Source: Microbacterium album (GTDB lineage: Bacteria > Actinomycetota > Actinomycetes > Actinomycetales > Microbacteriaceae). From it: a stretch of 64,000 nt of DNA. The translations under genes and the position numbers were made by a program. The notes below the pieces were generated by a model that was not told the origin of the DNA, did not search any database, and saw only the letters and a list, made by a program, of their open reading frames with translations. This document shows, piece after piece, positions 28,240 to 37,303 of the stretch (the first letter of the stretch is position 1; the number at the start of each line of letters is the position of its first letter). The stretch covers positions 434,001 to 498,000 of the forward strand of contig NZ_BMJY01000001.1 in the NCBI RefSeq assembly GCF_014643695.1, in the 5' to 3' direction.

Positions 28240-28860
28240 GTGACCGAGCAAGAGCAGACCGAGCAGGCGACCGCCGCCGTGCCGCGCCGCGTCGTCGTGG
28301 CCGAGGACGAGTCCCTCATCCGACTCGACATCGTCGAGATCCTGCGAGACAACGGCTTCGATGTCGTCGGCGAAGCCGGCGACGGCGAGACGGCCGTCCA
28401 GCTCGCGACGGAGCTGCGGCCCGATCTCGTCATCATGGACGTCAAGATGCCGCAGCTGGACGGCATCAGCGCGGCCGAGCGCCTGAGCAAGAACCACATC
28501 GCGCCCGTCGTGCTGCTGACCGCGTTCAGCCAGAAGGAGCTCGTGGAGCGGGCCACCGAGGCCGGCGCGCTCGCGTACGTCGTCAAGCCGTTCACGCCGA
28601 ACGACCTGCTCCCGGCGATCGAGATCGCTCTCGCCCGCTACGAGCAGATCATCACGCTCGAGGCCGAGGTCGCCGACATGGTGGAGCGCTTCGAGACGCG
28701 CAAGCTGGTCGACCGCGCGAAGGGCCTGCTGAACGAGAAGATGGGCCTGTCGGAGCCGGAGGCATTCCGGTGGATCCAGAAGGCGTCGATGGACCGTCGC
28801 CTCACGATGCAGGACGTCGCGAAGGCGATCATCGAGCAGCTCGCGCCCAAGAAGGGCTGA
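28240..28860 (+). CDS. pdtaR: ANTAR-domain response regulator (PdtaR-like antiterminator)
   Basis: This 206-residue protein has a phosphoreceiver domain (about residues 15-135) with acceptor Asp67 in LVIMDVKMP, conserved Thr in LLTAF and Lys in VVKPF. The C-terminal ANTAR RNA-binding domain (about 145-203) includes the helical LVDRAKGLLNEKMGLSEPEAF. The family binds paired hexaloop hairpins in nascent RNA to prevent termination, and is phosphorylated by PdtaS-type kinases. It starts with GTG on a leaderless-type promoter. No kinase gene is nearby, as is usual for the orthologue in Mycobacterium. Confidence 0.9.
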   Translation: MTEQEQTEQATAAVPRRVVVAEDESLIRLDIVEILRDNGFDVVGEAGDGETAVQLATELRPDLVIMDVKMPQLDGISAAERLSKNHIAPVVLLTAFSQKELVERATEAGALAYVVKPFTPNDLLPAIEIALARYEQIITLEAEVADMVERFETRKLVDRAKGLLNEKMGLSEPEAFRWIQKASMDRRLTMQDVAKAIIEQLAPKKG

Positions 28861-28892
28861 GCAGGGCACCTGCTCACGCACGACGGAGCGCG

Positions 28893-29423
28893 GTGACGCA
28901 CCTCCAGGACGGCGTGATCCTGCGTCCGGTCGCCGAGGGCGACGGGGCGGCCCTGGCGGACGCATACGCACGCAATCGCGACCACCTCGCGGCATGGGAA
29001 CCGGCCCGCGGGGATTCGTTCGCGACCGCTCAGGTGCAGGAGCAGCTCGTGACGCGGCTGGGAGCGGCAGAGGCGGCAGGCCGCGGCCTCGGCCTGGTGC
29101 TCGAGCACGACGGCGCCATCGTGGGGCGGGTCACGCTGAGCGAGGTGGTGCGCGGCGAGTTCTGCAGCGCTCGGCTCAGCTACTGGCTGGATCGCGCATA
29201 CACCGGGCGCGGCCACATGACCGGCGCGATCGCGTTCGCTCTCGGCCTCGCGCGAGACGAGCTGCGGCTCCACCGCGTCGAGGCCGCGACCCTCACGCAC
29301 AACCGCGCGTCGCAGGGCGTGCTCGAGCGCACCGGGTTCGAGCGCATCGGCATCGCCCGCCGATACCTGCGCATCGCGGGGGAGTGGCAGGACCACGTGC
29401 TGTTCCAGCGACTGCTCGACTGA
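28893..29423 (+). CDS. GNAT-family N-acetyltransferase, RimJ/RimL type
   Basis: This 176-residue cytosolic protein fits the ribosomal-protein alanine acetyltransferase-like branch of GNAT. It begins with the typical ILRPVAEGDGAALADAYARNRDHLAAWEP, holds the acetyl-CoA-binding core around GYxGxG-like YTGRGHMTGAIAFALGLA, and ends with LHRVEAATLTHNRASQGVLERTGFERIG. The GTG at 28893 has a CGGAG-like site upstream; the frame stays open further upstream through the previous gene but without protein-like sequence. The substrate cannot be read from sequence. Confidence 0.85.
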   Translation: MTHLQDGVILRPVAEGDGAALADAYARNRDHLAAWEPARGDSFATAQVQEQLVTRLGAAEAAGRGLGLVLEHDGAIVGRVTLSEVVRGEFCSARLSYWLDRAYTGRGHMTGAIAFALGLARDELRLHRVEAATLTHNRASQGVLERTGFERIGIARRYLRIAGEWQDHVLFQRLLD

Positions 29424-29429
29424 GCGGGA

Positions 29430-30779
29430 TCAGAACGGCGGGGGATGCCGGTCCGGTGCGGTCGCCCTGCTCTCGGCGACGAATCGAACCGTGGGCGGAG
29501 GCCGGTCCTCGACTCGGCGGCCCGTCGGCGTCGTCCATTCGAGCACGCCGCCCGGGCGGTGGACCACCTTCCACGGCGAGTTGTGCTTGAGAACGTGATG
29601 TGCCTCGCAGAGGTGAGCGAGGTTACCGATCTCCGTGCGTCCGCCCCGGGCGAAGGCGACCGTGTGGTCCAGGTCGCAGCGCCGCACGGGCCGGCGACAG
29701 CCCGGGAAGCGGCAGTGCTCGTCGCGGGCGGCGAGGAAGCGCCGTTGCTCCGCCGTGGGCACATAGGCGTCGACCGTGCGCAGGCACCCGGTGCGGGGAT
29801 CGACGAAGAGGCGGGCCCACATCGGCGCTCGGGCGCCGAGGCGGCGTGCCAGGTCGGGGGAGACCGGGCCGTGCCCCGCGAGGAACGCCGGGGCGTCCTC
29901 CGCGCCGGTGAGTGTGACCGCCGGCACGGTGATCTGCACGTTCGCCCTGATGGCGGCGAGCGCGTTCCCGCCGCTTGCGTCGGCCACGTGCGCCGTCGGG
30001 TGTCCGGTGAGCACCAGGTCCGCGAACACGTCCGCGCGGATCTGGTCGAGCGAGCGCTCGTCGGGCGCGTCTTCGACGTGCGCGTCGGATGCGAGCGCCG
30101 TGCCGCCCCGGGTCCGGACCGCACGGGCGACGCTCTCGGCCATCTGCGTGAGCCGATCCTGAATGCCTCGCACGATCACCGCATCACCGACCATGTGGAA
30201 CTCGGCGAGGCCCTGGCCGAGGTCGTCGACCCAGGTGCGGCGTTGTGCACGCGCGGCCTCGTGCCGCTCGGCGATCGATGTGGGCTCGACGCGCTCGGCC
30301 ACGGCGCGGGCGATCGGGCGCAGACGCTGCGGGGTCGTCCGCACGGCCTCGTCGAGCACCGTCCGCTCGTATCGCGCTCTGACCTCCTCGTCGGTGAGAC
30401 GAGCGCCCTCATCCGCGATCACCGCGGCATGACGCATCGAGATGCGCGCCTCCGCGAGAGCGGTCAACGTTCGGGGGAACGCCTCCGAGAGGCGGGCGGC
30501 CTGCTCCATGCGCCCGCGGACCGACGCCCCCGACGCCCCGGTCGCGGCCGCGATGTCCTCCGCGATCGCCCGCTCCGGCAGACGGTACGACGAGGGGGCG
30601 CCCGTGCGCGCCATGATCTCCTCCGCCATCCCGTAGGCGGTGGCCAGCAGACGCGCCTTCACGGCCTCCGCGTGGGCGATGATCCGCTCCGCGCCCGCGA
30701 TGCCTTCGATTAGGGCGGCCACGCCCGCGCGCTCGTCGTCGGTGAGCTCCCACCGCTCCGCGAAGCTGTCCCTGGCCAT
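29430..30779 (-). CDS. DUF222 / HNH endonuclease domain protein (13E12-repeat-like)
   Basis: This 449-residue protein has the long helical DUF222 region (about residues 10-320) and a C-terminal HNH module (about 345-400) with Cys residues in CRFPGCRRPV, LDHTVAFARGG, NLAHLCEAHHVLKH. Such proteins are abundant, often multi-copy, in actinobacteria and resemble the 13E12 repeat family; whether they are homing-type nucleases or serve DNA repair is unknown. Unlike many relatives this copy is intact. The ATG lies six bases after a GAGTAT hexamer. It is convergent with the acetyltransferase gene and stands alone. Confidence 0.85.
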   Translation of the reverse strand: MARDSFAERWELTDDERAGVAALIEGIAGAERIIAHAEAVKARLLATAYGMAEEIMARTGAPSSYRLPERAIAEDIAAATGASGASVRGRMEQAARLSEAFPRTLTALAEARISMRHAAVIADEGARLTDEEVRARYERTVLDEAVRTTPQRLRPIARAVAERVEPTSIAERHEAARAQRRTWVDDLGQGLAEFHMVGDAVIVRGIQDRLTQMAESVARAVRTRGGTALASDAHVEDAPDERSLDQIRADVFADLVLTGHPTAHVADASGGNALAAIRANVQITVPAVTLTGAEDAPAFLAGHGPVSPDLARRLGARAPMWARLFVDPRTGCLRTVDAYVPTAEQRRFLAARDEHCRFPGCRRPVRRCDLDHTVAFARGGRTEIGNLAHLCEAHHVLKHNSPWKVVHRPGGVLEWTTPTGRRVEDRPPPTVRFVAESRATAPDRHPPPF

Positions 30780-30785
30780 GACCCG

Positions 30786-30791
30786 ATACTC
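30786..30791 (-). promoter_or_regulatory. -10 hexamer before the DUF222/HNH gene
   Basis: On the minus strand GAGTAT lies six bases before the ATG at 30779, repeating the leaderless geometry seen elsewhere in the window. Confidence 0.45.
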
Positions 30792-30822
30792 CCACGGGCC
30801 TCGGACATTTGTTCGAACCGGG

Positions 30823-31242
30823 TCAGCCTGACGCGACGTCCTTGATGAGGTTGGTGATCCGCACCGTCGAGCAGCGCCGCCCCTGGTCGTTCAGCACCAC
30901 GATCTCGTGCACCGCGGTGCTGCGTCCGAGGTGGATGGCGGTGCACGTCGCCGTCACCAGGCCGGAACGCGCGGAGGCGGTGTGAGTGGCGTTGATGTCG
31001 AGGCCGACTGCGAGGCGCCCCGGGCCCGCGTGGTAGTTGGCGGACATCGATCCCATCGTCTCGCCCAGCACCACGTAGGCGCCGCCGTGCAGCAGTCCGA
31101 CGGGCTGCGTGTTGCCCTCGACCGGCATGGTGGCCACGGAACGTTCGGCGGAGAACTCGGTGAACGTGACGCCCATGCGCTCGGCGAGGACGCCGATCCC
31201 GCGTCGGTGCAGCCACTCGAGTCCGGGGGAGAGGTCGGACAT
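30823..31242 (-). CDS. PaaI-type hotdog-fold thioesterase
   Basis: This 139-residue protein is a single hotdog domain of the PaaI/YdiI kind, which hydrolyses acyl- or aryl-CoA thioesters. LLHGGAYVVLGETMGSMSA (about residues 49-67) carries the conserved HGG turn and catalytic Glu on the central helix, followed by GLDINATHTASARSG and the strand VHEIVVLNDQGRRCSTVRIT. GAGGAGC lies six bases before the ATG. It is divergent from polA with 63 bases between starts. The physiological thioester is unknown. Confidence 0.88.
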   Translation of the reverse strand: MSDLSPGLEWLHRRGIGVLAERMGVTFTEFSAERSVATMPVEGNTQPVGLLHGGAYVVLGETMGSMSANYHAGPGRLAVGLDINATHTASARSGLVTATCTAIHLGRSTAVHEIVVLNDQGRRCSTVRITNLIKDVASG

Positions 31243-31293
31243 CTCGGCTCCTCGGTGCTGTCCCTGACCGCCGGCGGCGTCGGTGGCGCTCGT

Positions 31294-31299
31294 TAGGCT
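31294..31299 (+). promoter_or_regulatory. -10 hexamer of leaderless polA promoter
   Basis: TAGGCT is six bases before the GTG of polA with no ribosome site between. The same hexamer at the same spacing serves the SGNH-hydrolase and DUF418 genes. Confidence 0.65.
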
Positions 31300-31305
31300 G
31301 GCAGG

Positions 31306-33933
31306 GTGACGGACTCCGCAAAGCCTACCCTCCTGGTCGTCGACGGCCATTCGCTCGCCTATCGCGCGTTCTACGCGCTGCCGGTCGACAACTTCACGAC
31401 CAAGGACGGCCAGCACACGAACGGCATCTACGGATTCCTCTCGATGTTCGTGAACCTCCTCAAGGCAGAGAAGCCGACGCACCTCGCGGTCGCCTTCGAC
31501 ACCTCGCGCGAGTCGTTCCGCACACGCGAGTACACGGAGTACAAGGCGAACCGCGCCGAGACGCCGGCCGAGTTCAGGGGCCAGATCCCGCTGCTCCAGG
31601 AGTGCCTCGAGGCGATGGGCGTGACCGTGCTGTCCAAGCCCGACTACGAGGCCGACGACATCCTCGCGACGCTGGCCACGCGCGGCGCGGCGGAGGGATT
31701 CCGCGTGCTGCTGTGCTCGGGCGACCGTGACACGATCCAGCTCGTCACGGACGAGATCACGCTGCTGTACCCGTCGGTGCAGGGCGTGTCGCAGCTCAAG
31801 CGCTACGACCCCGCCGCGGTCGTCGAGAAGTACGGCCTGCCGGCCGAGATGTACCCGGACATCGCGGCGCTCGTCGGCGAGACGAGCGACAACCTTCCGG
31901 GCGTCCCGAAGGTGGGCGAGAAGACCGCCGTGAAATGGCTCACCCAGTTCGGCTCGCTGGACGCGCTGCTCGAGGGCGCGGACACGATCAAGGGCGTCGT
32001 GGGCGGCAACCTGCGCGAGCACCTCGACGACGTCCGCCGCAACCGCAAGCTCAACCGCCTGCTGCGGGACGTGGACCTGCCCGTCGGGCCCGCGGACCTC
32101 GCGCGGAAGCCGCTCGACGCCCAGGCCGTGCGGGAGGTCTTCGCGCGGCTGGAGTTCCGGACGCTGCTGCCGCGCGTGTTCGAGGCCGCGGGCGCGGTCG
32201 CGGACGACGAGCCGGTGGCCGCGGGCGAGCAGGCCCCGGCCCCACGAGAGCTGGCTCCCGCCGAGCTCGCGGCGTGGGCCGCCGCCGCCGAGGGCGAGGT
32301 CGGCGTGACGGTGACGCTGCTGGGCGGGGCTCCCGATCGGATCGGTCTGTCGGCGGGGGGAGAGGCCGTGGAGGCGGCGTGGAGCGACGAGCTCGGCGCC
32401 CAGCTGGGGGCGTGGCTCGCATCGAGCGCTCCCAAGGTCATGTCGGACGCGAAGCCTCAGCTGAAGGCGCTGAGCCGTGCGGGGGCGCCCGTGGCGGGCA
32501 TCGCTTTCGACGTGCTCCTGGCCGGCTGGCTCCTGCGCCCCAGTTTCCCCGACCGGACGCTGGCCCACCTCGTCGAGCGGTACCTCGGCGAGAAGCTGCC
32601 CGAGGCTGATCCGTCTCAGCTGGTCCCCGAGCAGGAGGGAGCGACGCCCGCGCAGCTGTCCTGGTACACGCTGCGCGTCGCCGACGGGCTCCGCGACGAG
32701 CTCCCGGAGGCCGTGTCGAGCGTGCTCACCGACATCGAGCTGCCGACGCTCGTGGCGCTGGTCGACATGGAGCTGGCGGGCGTCGCGGTCTCCCACGAGA
32801 AGCTGTCGGGTTTCTCCGCGGAGCTCGGCACGCGAGCCGAGGCGCTCGCACAGGAGGCGTACGCGGTCATCGGACGCGAGGTCAACCTCGGCTCGCCGAA
32901 ACAGCTGCAGGAGGTGCTGTTCGAGGAGCTCGCGCTGCCGCGCACCCGGAAGACCAAGACGGGCTACACCACGGACGCGGGCGCTCTGGCCGATCTCCAG
33001 GAGAAGGCGCCGCACCCCTTCGTGGGCCTGCTGCTCCAGCACCGCGAGGCCACGAAGCTCAAGCAGATCATCGACGGGCTCGATGCCGCGATCGGGGCCG
33101 ACGGCCGTGTCCACACCACGTACGTGCAGACCGGCAGCCAGACGGGACGCCTGTCGAGCACGGATCCGAACCTGCAGAACATCCCGGTCCGCACGGAGGA
33201 GTCACGCCGCATCCGCGCCGCCTTCGAGGTCGGCGCCGGCTACGAGGCGCTGCTGACGGCCGACTACTCCCAGATCGAGATGCGCATCATGGCCCACCTC
33301 TCGGGCGATCCCGGTCTCGTCGAGGCGTTCAACTCGGGGGAGGATCTCCATCGCTTCGTCGGCGCGCGGGTCTTCGGCGTCGCGCCCGAGGACGTCACGC
33401 CGGCGATGCGCACGAAGGTGAAGGCCATGTCGTACGGCCTCGTCTACGGGCTGTCGGCGTTCGGTCTGTCCAAACAGCTGCGCATCGAGCAGTCGGAGGC
33501 GAAGGCCCTCATGACCGAGTACTTCGCGCGCTTCGGCGCCGTGCGCGACTACCTGCGCTCCTCGGTGGAGCAGGCGCGCATCGACGGGTACACCGAGACG
33601 ATCTTCGGACGCCGCCGGCCCTTCCCCGACCTCACCAGCCCCAATCGCGTGCTGCGCGAGAACGCCGAGCGTGCCGCGCTCAACGCGCCGATCCAGGGGA
33701 GCGCCGCGGACATCATGAAGATCGCGCTGTTCCGTATCCACGACGACCTGCGCGGCTACGCGTCGCGCGTCCTCCTGCAGATCCACGACGAGCTCGTGGT
33801 CGAGGTCGCACCCGGCGAGTGGGACGAGGTGGAGCGGATCGTGCGCGAGCGGATGGGCGGGGCGGCGGAGCTGACCGTGCCGCTCGATGTGCAGGTCGGG
33901 CGCGGGCTCGACTGGAACGAGGCGGCGCATTGA
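31306..33933 (+). CDS. polA: DNA polymerase I
   Basis: This 875-residue enzyme has an N-terminal 5' nuclease domain (about 1-290, with VVDGHSLAYRAFYAL and YEADDILATLA), a middle region in the place of the 3'-5' exonuclease, and a family A polymerase domain (about 500-875). Polymerase motif A is DYSQIEMRIMAHLSGD, motif B includes RTKVKAMSYGLVYGLS, and motif C is QIHDELVVE. The acidic DEDD residues of the proofreading exonuclease are not evident in the middle region (around IAFDVLLAGWLLRP), so proofreading is probably absent, as in many bacteria. The enzyme fills gaps in repair and removes RNA primers. Confidence 0.97.
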   Translation: MTDSAKPTLLVVDGHSLAYRAFYALPVDNFTTKDGQHTNGIYGFLSMFVNLLKAEKPTHLAVAFDTSRESFRTREYTEYKANRAETPAEFRGQIPLLQECLEAMGVTVLSKPDYEADDILATLATRGAAEGFRVLLCSGDRDTIQLVTDEITLLYPSVQGVSQLKRYDPAAVVEKYGLPAEMYPDIAALVGETSDNLPGVPKVGEKTAVKWLTQFGSLDALLEGADTIKGVVGGNLREHLDDVRRNRKLNRLLRDVDLPVGPADLARKPLDAQAVREVFARLEFRTLLPRVFEAAGAVADDEPVAAGEQAPAPRELAPAELAAWAAAAEGEVGVTVTLLGGAPDRIGLSAGGEAVEAAWSDELGAQLGAWLASSAPKVMSDAKPQLKALSRAGAPVAGIAFDVLLAGWLLRPSFPDRTLAHLVERYLGEKLPEADPSQLVPEQEGATPAQLSWYTLRVADGLRDELPEAVSSVLTDIELPTLVALVDMELAGVAVSHEKLSGFSAELGTRAEALAQEAYAVIGREVNLGSPKQLQEVLFEELALPRTRKTKTGYTTDAGALADLQEKAPHPFVGLLLQHREATKLKQIIDGLDAAIGADGRVHTTYVQTGSQTGRLSSTDPNLQNIPVRTEESRRIRAAFEVGAGYEALLTADYSQIEMRIMAHLSGDPGLVEAFNSGEDLHRFVGARVFGVAPEDVTPAMRTKVKAMSYGLVYGLSAFGLSKQLRIEQSEAKALMTEYFARFGAVRDYLRSSVEQARIDGYTETIFGRRRPFPDLTSPNRVLRENAERAALNAPIQGSAADIMKIALFRIHDDLRGYASRVLLQIHDELVVEVAPGEWDEVERIVRERMGGAAELTVPLDVQVGRGLDWNEAAH

Positions 33934-34009
33934 CGGTCGGCACGCGCCACCGGGAATAGCGCGCTGCGTCGGCGGGTTCCATGCGGGTGAATAGGAAAGG
34001 ATGGTCCGC

Positions 34010-35056
34010 ATGGACATCGAGCTGGGCCTGGACACCTTCGGAGACGTGACGCGCGGTCCCGATGGCACGCCTCTGAGCGACGCGGCGACGATTCGGAACG
34101 TGGTGGAGCAGGCGACGCTCGCCGACGAGGTCGGACTGTCGTTCTTCGGGATCGGGGAGCATCACCGCCGGGAGTTCGCCGTGTCGAGCCCGGAGATCGT
34201 GCTCGCGGCGATCGCGTCGGTGACCGAGCGGATCAGGCTCGGAACAGCGGTGACGGTCCTTTCGAGCGATGACCCGGTGCGGGTCTACGAACGCTTCGCC
34301 ACCCTCGACGCCGTCTCCCGGGGGCGCGCCGAGGCGATCCTCGGGCGCGGCTCGTTCATCGAATCGTTCCCGCTGTTCGGTTACGACCTGCGCGACTACG
34401 AGGCGCTGTTCGAGGAGAAGCTGGATCTGTTCGTCCGGCTCATGACGGAGAGCCCCGTCACCTGGACCGGCACGATGCGTGCCCCGCTCGACGACGCCGA
34501 CGTCTTCCCGAAGACCGAACGCGGCCTCACGGCGTGGGTCGGAGTCGGGGGCTCGCCGGAGTCGGTCGTCCGAACGGCGCGTCACGGGCTCGGGCTCATG
34601 CTCGCGATCATCGGCGGATCGCCCGTGCGCTTCCGCCCGCTCGTGGACCTCTACCACCGGTCGCTGACGTCCTTCGGCCACGGGTCGGCGCCCGTGGGTG
34701 TGCACTCGCCCGGCCACATCGCCGAGACCGACGAGGAGGCGTGGGACGCGCTGTTCCCGGAGATGCAGGCGATGCACGAGAAGATCGGTCGCGAGCGCGG
34801 GTGGGCCGGTGGGTACAACCGGCTGACCTTCCAGAACGAGGTAGGGCCGCAGGGCTCCGTCTACGCCGGATCGCCGGAGCGCGTCGCCAGGAAGATCGCC
34901 GACACCGTCCGCACGCTCGGCCTGACGCGCTTCGATCTGAAGTTCGCCAACGGAGGCCTGGAGCACGACCGGCTCATGAGGAGCATCGAGCTGTACGGGA
35001 CGAGGGTGGCGCCGCGTGTGCGCGAGCTGCTCGCGGAGGACGCGGGCGCGGCCTAA
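34010..35056 (+). CDS. Luciferase-like (LLM class) flavin-dependent oxidoreductase
   Basis: This 348-residue TIM-barrel protein belongs to the bacterial luciferase-like monooxygenases that use reduced FMN or F420. It begins MDIELGLDTFGDV, followed by GLSFFGIGEHHRREFAVSSPEIVLAAIA, the IRLGTAVTVLSSDDPVRVYERFATLDAVSRGRAE core and GSFIESFPLFGYDL. The ATG at 34010 is favoured because AGGAAAGG lies about nine bases upstream; an ATG at 34001 is an alternative. It stands between polA and an MFS gene on the same strand. The substrate is not predictable. Confidence 0.85.
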   Translation: MDIELGLDTFGDVTRGPDGTPLSDAATIRNVVEQATLADEVGLSFFGIGEHHRREFAVSSPEIVLAAIASVTERIRLGTAVTVLSSDDPVRVYERFATLDAVSRGRAEAILGRGSFIESFPLFGYDLRDYEALFEEKLDLFVRLMTESPVTWTGTMRAPLDDADVFPKTERGLTAWVGVGGSPESVVRTARHGLGLMLAIIGGSPVRFRPLVDLYHRSLTSFGHGSAPVGVHSPGHIAETDEEAWDALFPEMQAMHEKIGRERGWAGGYNRLTFQNEVGPQGSVYAGSPERVARKIADTVRTLGLTRFDLKFANGGLEHDRLMRSIELYGTRVAPRVRELLAEDAGAA

Positions 35057-35072
35057 TTGTCTGGGTGACCAT

Positions 35073-35078
35073 TAGTAT
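35073..35078 (+). promoter_or_regulatory. -10 hexamer of leaderless MFS-gene promoter
   Basis: TAGTAT stands six bases before the ATG of the MFS transporter gene and no ribosome site lies between, so a leaderless message is likely. Confidence 0.6.
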
Positions 35079-35084
35079 GACCGG

Positions 35085-36470
35085 ATGACCTCACCCTCTC
35101 GCCGGATGGACGACCTGCCGTTCACGCGCAAGCACCTGCGTCTCCTGACCGGATCCGGCGTGGGCTGGGCGCTCGACGCGATGGACGTCGGATTGATCTC
35201 GTTCATCATCGCCGCCCTGGCGGTCGAATGGGACCTGACCCGCACCGAGACGTCCTGGATCGCCTCTGTCGGCTTCATCGGGATGGCCATCGGCGCGAGC
35301 CTGGGCGGGTTGCTCGCCGACCGCCTGGGTCGCCGGCAGGTGTTCGCGTTGACGCTGCTCGTCTACGGGATCGCCACCGGCGCGAGCGCGCTGGTCGGCG
35401 GCGTGGCGGCGTTGCTCGTCCTGCGCTTCCTGGTGGGACTCGGGCTGGGATCGGAGCTGCCGGTGGCCTCCACGTACGTCAGCGAGTTCGCCCCGAGCCG
35501 CATCCGCGGACGGCTCGTGGTGATCCTCGAGGCGTTCTGGGCCGTGGGCTGGACCGCCGCCGCCGTGATCGGCTACTTCGTCGTGCCGCTCGACGAGGGG
35601 TGGCGCTGGGCGTTCGCGATCGGTGCCGTGCCCGCGGTCTATGCCATCGTGGTGCGCTGGGCGCTGCCCGAATCCCCGCGCTTCCTGGAGAACAAGGGGC
35701 GCATCGCGGAGGCGGAGGCGATCGTCCGCGATTTCGAGCGCGCGGCCGGCCGCACGCACGACCCCCGCGCCGAGCCGCGCACGCGCGGAGAGGCCGCGGA
35801 GCGCGGCGTCGAACGCGCCGACACCCAGCCCGCCGCCCCGAAGAAGGGGCGCGGCCTCGCGGCCGTCGCACAGCTGTGGGTTCCGGGGATGCGCCGCCGC
35901 ACCGCCGCACTCTGGGTCGTCTGGTTCTGCGTGAACTTTTCCTACTACGGTGCCTTCATCTGGATCCCCTCGATCCTCGTCGCCCAGGGCTACGAGCTGG
36001 TGGCGTCGTTCGGGTTCACGCTGATCATCACGCTCGCGCAGCTGCCGGGTTACGCCGCGGCCGCCTGGCTGATCGAGGTGTGGGGCCGCCGCGCCACCCT
36101 GTCGGTGTTCCTGATCGGGTCGGCGGTCTCGGCCCTGTGCTTCGGGAACGCCGGCGAGGAGTGGCAGATCATCGCGGCGGGCATGGCCCTGTCCTTTTTC
36201 AACCTCGGCGCGTGGGGCGCCCTGTACGCCGTGAGCCCGGAGCTCTATCCGACCTCCGTGCGTGCGACGGGCGCGGGATGGGCCGCCGGGGTCGGGCGGA
36301 TCGCGTCGATCGTCGCGCCGCTGTTCGTCGCGTGGGCGCTCGACCTGGGCGGCGCGGCGCTGTTGTTCGCAGTGTTTTCGGCGTTCTTCGTGATCGCCGC
36401 TCTCGCGGTCATCCCTCTCGCCGACCGGAAGGGCGTACCGCTGGACGACGAGCGATCCGCGCACGTCTGA
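35085..36470 (+). CDS. MFS transporter, metabolite:H+ symporter (NiaP/SV2-like)
   Basis: This 461-residue protein has twelve predicted membrane helices and a central cytoplasmic loop (about residues 205-260) rich in Arg, Glu and Ala. The MFS motif LLADRLGRRQVF follows helix 2, and GWALDAMDVGLISFII in helix 1 with VLRFLVGLGLGSELPVAST resembles the aromatic-acid/nicotinate (NiaP) and SV2-like symporters. The position between two luciferase-like enzymes is compatible with uptake of an aromatic or heterocyclic substrate, but that is inference. Niacin itself is only one possibility. Confidence 0.82.
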   Translation: MTSPSRRMDDLPFTRKHLRLLTGSGVGWALDAMDVGLISFIIAALAVEWDLTRTETSWIASVGFIGMAIGASLGGLLADRLGRRQVFALTLLVYGIATGASALVGGVAALLVLRFLVGLGLGSELPVASTYVSEFAPSRIRGRLVVILEAFWAVGWTAAAVIGYFVVPLDEGWRWAFAIGAVPAVYAIVVRWALPESPRFLENKGRIAEAEAIVRDFERAAGRTHDPRAEPRTRGEAAERGVERADTQPAAPKKGRGLAAVAQLWVPGMRRRTAALWVVWFCVNFSYYGAFIWIPSILVAQGYELVASFGFTLIITLAQLPGYAAAAWLIEVWGRRATLSVFLIGSAVSALCFGNAGEEWQIIAAGMALSFFNLGAWGALYAVSPELYPTSVRATGAGWAAGVGRIASIVAPLFVAWALDLGGAALLFAVFSAFFVIAALAVIPLADRKGVPLDDERSAHV

Positions 36471-36490
36471 CAGCCCCGCCCCGGCGGGCA

Positions 36491-36496
36491 TAGGCT
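36491..36496 (+). promoter_or_regulatory. -10 hexamer of leaderless SGNH-hydrolase promoter
   Basis: TAGGCT lies six bases before the ATG of the SGNH hydrolase, with only GAGGCG between them. Confidence 0.6.
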
Positions 36497-36502
36497 GAGG
36501 CG

Positions 36503-37303
36503 ATGGCTGAGGTGCGGTTCGTGGCGATCGGCGACTCCTTCACCGAGGGAGTGGGCGACGAGCTGCCCGACGGCACCGTCCGCGGCTGGGCCGACCTCGC
36601 GGCGCAGGGATGGGCGGATGCGCGCGGCGAGGCGATCCAGTATGCGAATTTCGCGATCCGCGGAAAGCTCGCGTGGCCGATCGTCGAGGAGCAGCTCGAG
36701 CCGGCCCTCGCGCTGCGCCCCACCCATCTCTCCTTCAACGGCGGAGGCAACGACATGCTGCGTCCCCGCACACCGCTGTCACGGATCGCGGACGCCTTCT
36801 CTCAGGTGCTGCGGCGCTGCGATGAGGAGGGGGTGCGGCTGATCCTCCTCTCGGGCGCCGATCCCACCGGAGGCCTGCCGCTGGGGCGGGTCGTCCGGCG
36901 CCGCGGCGACGCACTGTCGGAAGCGGTCGTCGCGCGCATCGCAGAGCGGCCGGACGTCATCCGTGCGCTCAACTGGCCGGACAAGGAGCTGGCTCAGCCC
37001 GCCTTCTGGTCGGAGGACCGGCTGCACATGAACGCGCGCGGTCACCACCGTGTCGCCGCCCGCGTGCTCACCGCGCTCGGGCTCGAGCCGGATCCGTCGT
37101 GGTGGTCCCTCCCCGAGCAGGACATGCCGGGGCGCCTCGCCGGAGCCGCGTACTACCGCACGCACGTGGGTCCGTGGCTCCGGCGTCGGCTCACGCGCAC
37201 CTCGTCCGGGGACGGGCGCACGCCGAAGTTCCCGGACTGGCAGACCATCCCGCCTTCATTCAGCGGAATGGAACCGGGGGAGAGTGGGTTGACGTCATCG
37301 TGA
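36503..37303 (+). CDS. SGNH/GDSL-family hydrolase
   Basis: This 266-residue protein lacks a signal peptide, so it is cytosolic. Block I GDSFTEG (about residues 10-16) has the nucleophile Ser, block III FNGGGNDML (~76-84) the Asn, and block V DRLHMNARGHHRVA (~172-185) an Asp and His. Such enzymes hydrolyse esters or lipids. The C-terminal ~55 residues extend beyond the catalytic fold (WWSLPEQDMPG onward). Its TGA overlaps the GTG of the next gene in GTGA, so it is co-translated with a luciferase-like oxidoreductase. Confidence 0.88.
   Translation: MAEVRFVAIGDSFTEGVGDELPDGTVRGWADLAAQGWADARGEAIQYANFAIRGKLAWPIVEEQLEPALALRPTHLSFNGGGNDMLRPRTPLSRIADAFSQVLRRCDEEGVRLILLSGADPTGGLPLGRVVRRRGDALSEAVVARIAERPDVIRALNWPDKELAQPAFWSEDRLHMNARGHHRVAARVLTALGLEPDPSWWSLPEQDMPGRLAGAAYYRTHVGPWLRRRLTRTSSGDGRTPKFPDWQTIPPSFSGMEPGESGLTSS

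Noticed and set aside
29430-30779. A mobile element based on the HNH/DUF222 protein
   Set aside because: No terminal inverted repeats, target duplications or intron-like boundaries are seen; DUF222/HNH genes are ordinary chromosomal genes in actinobacteria.
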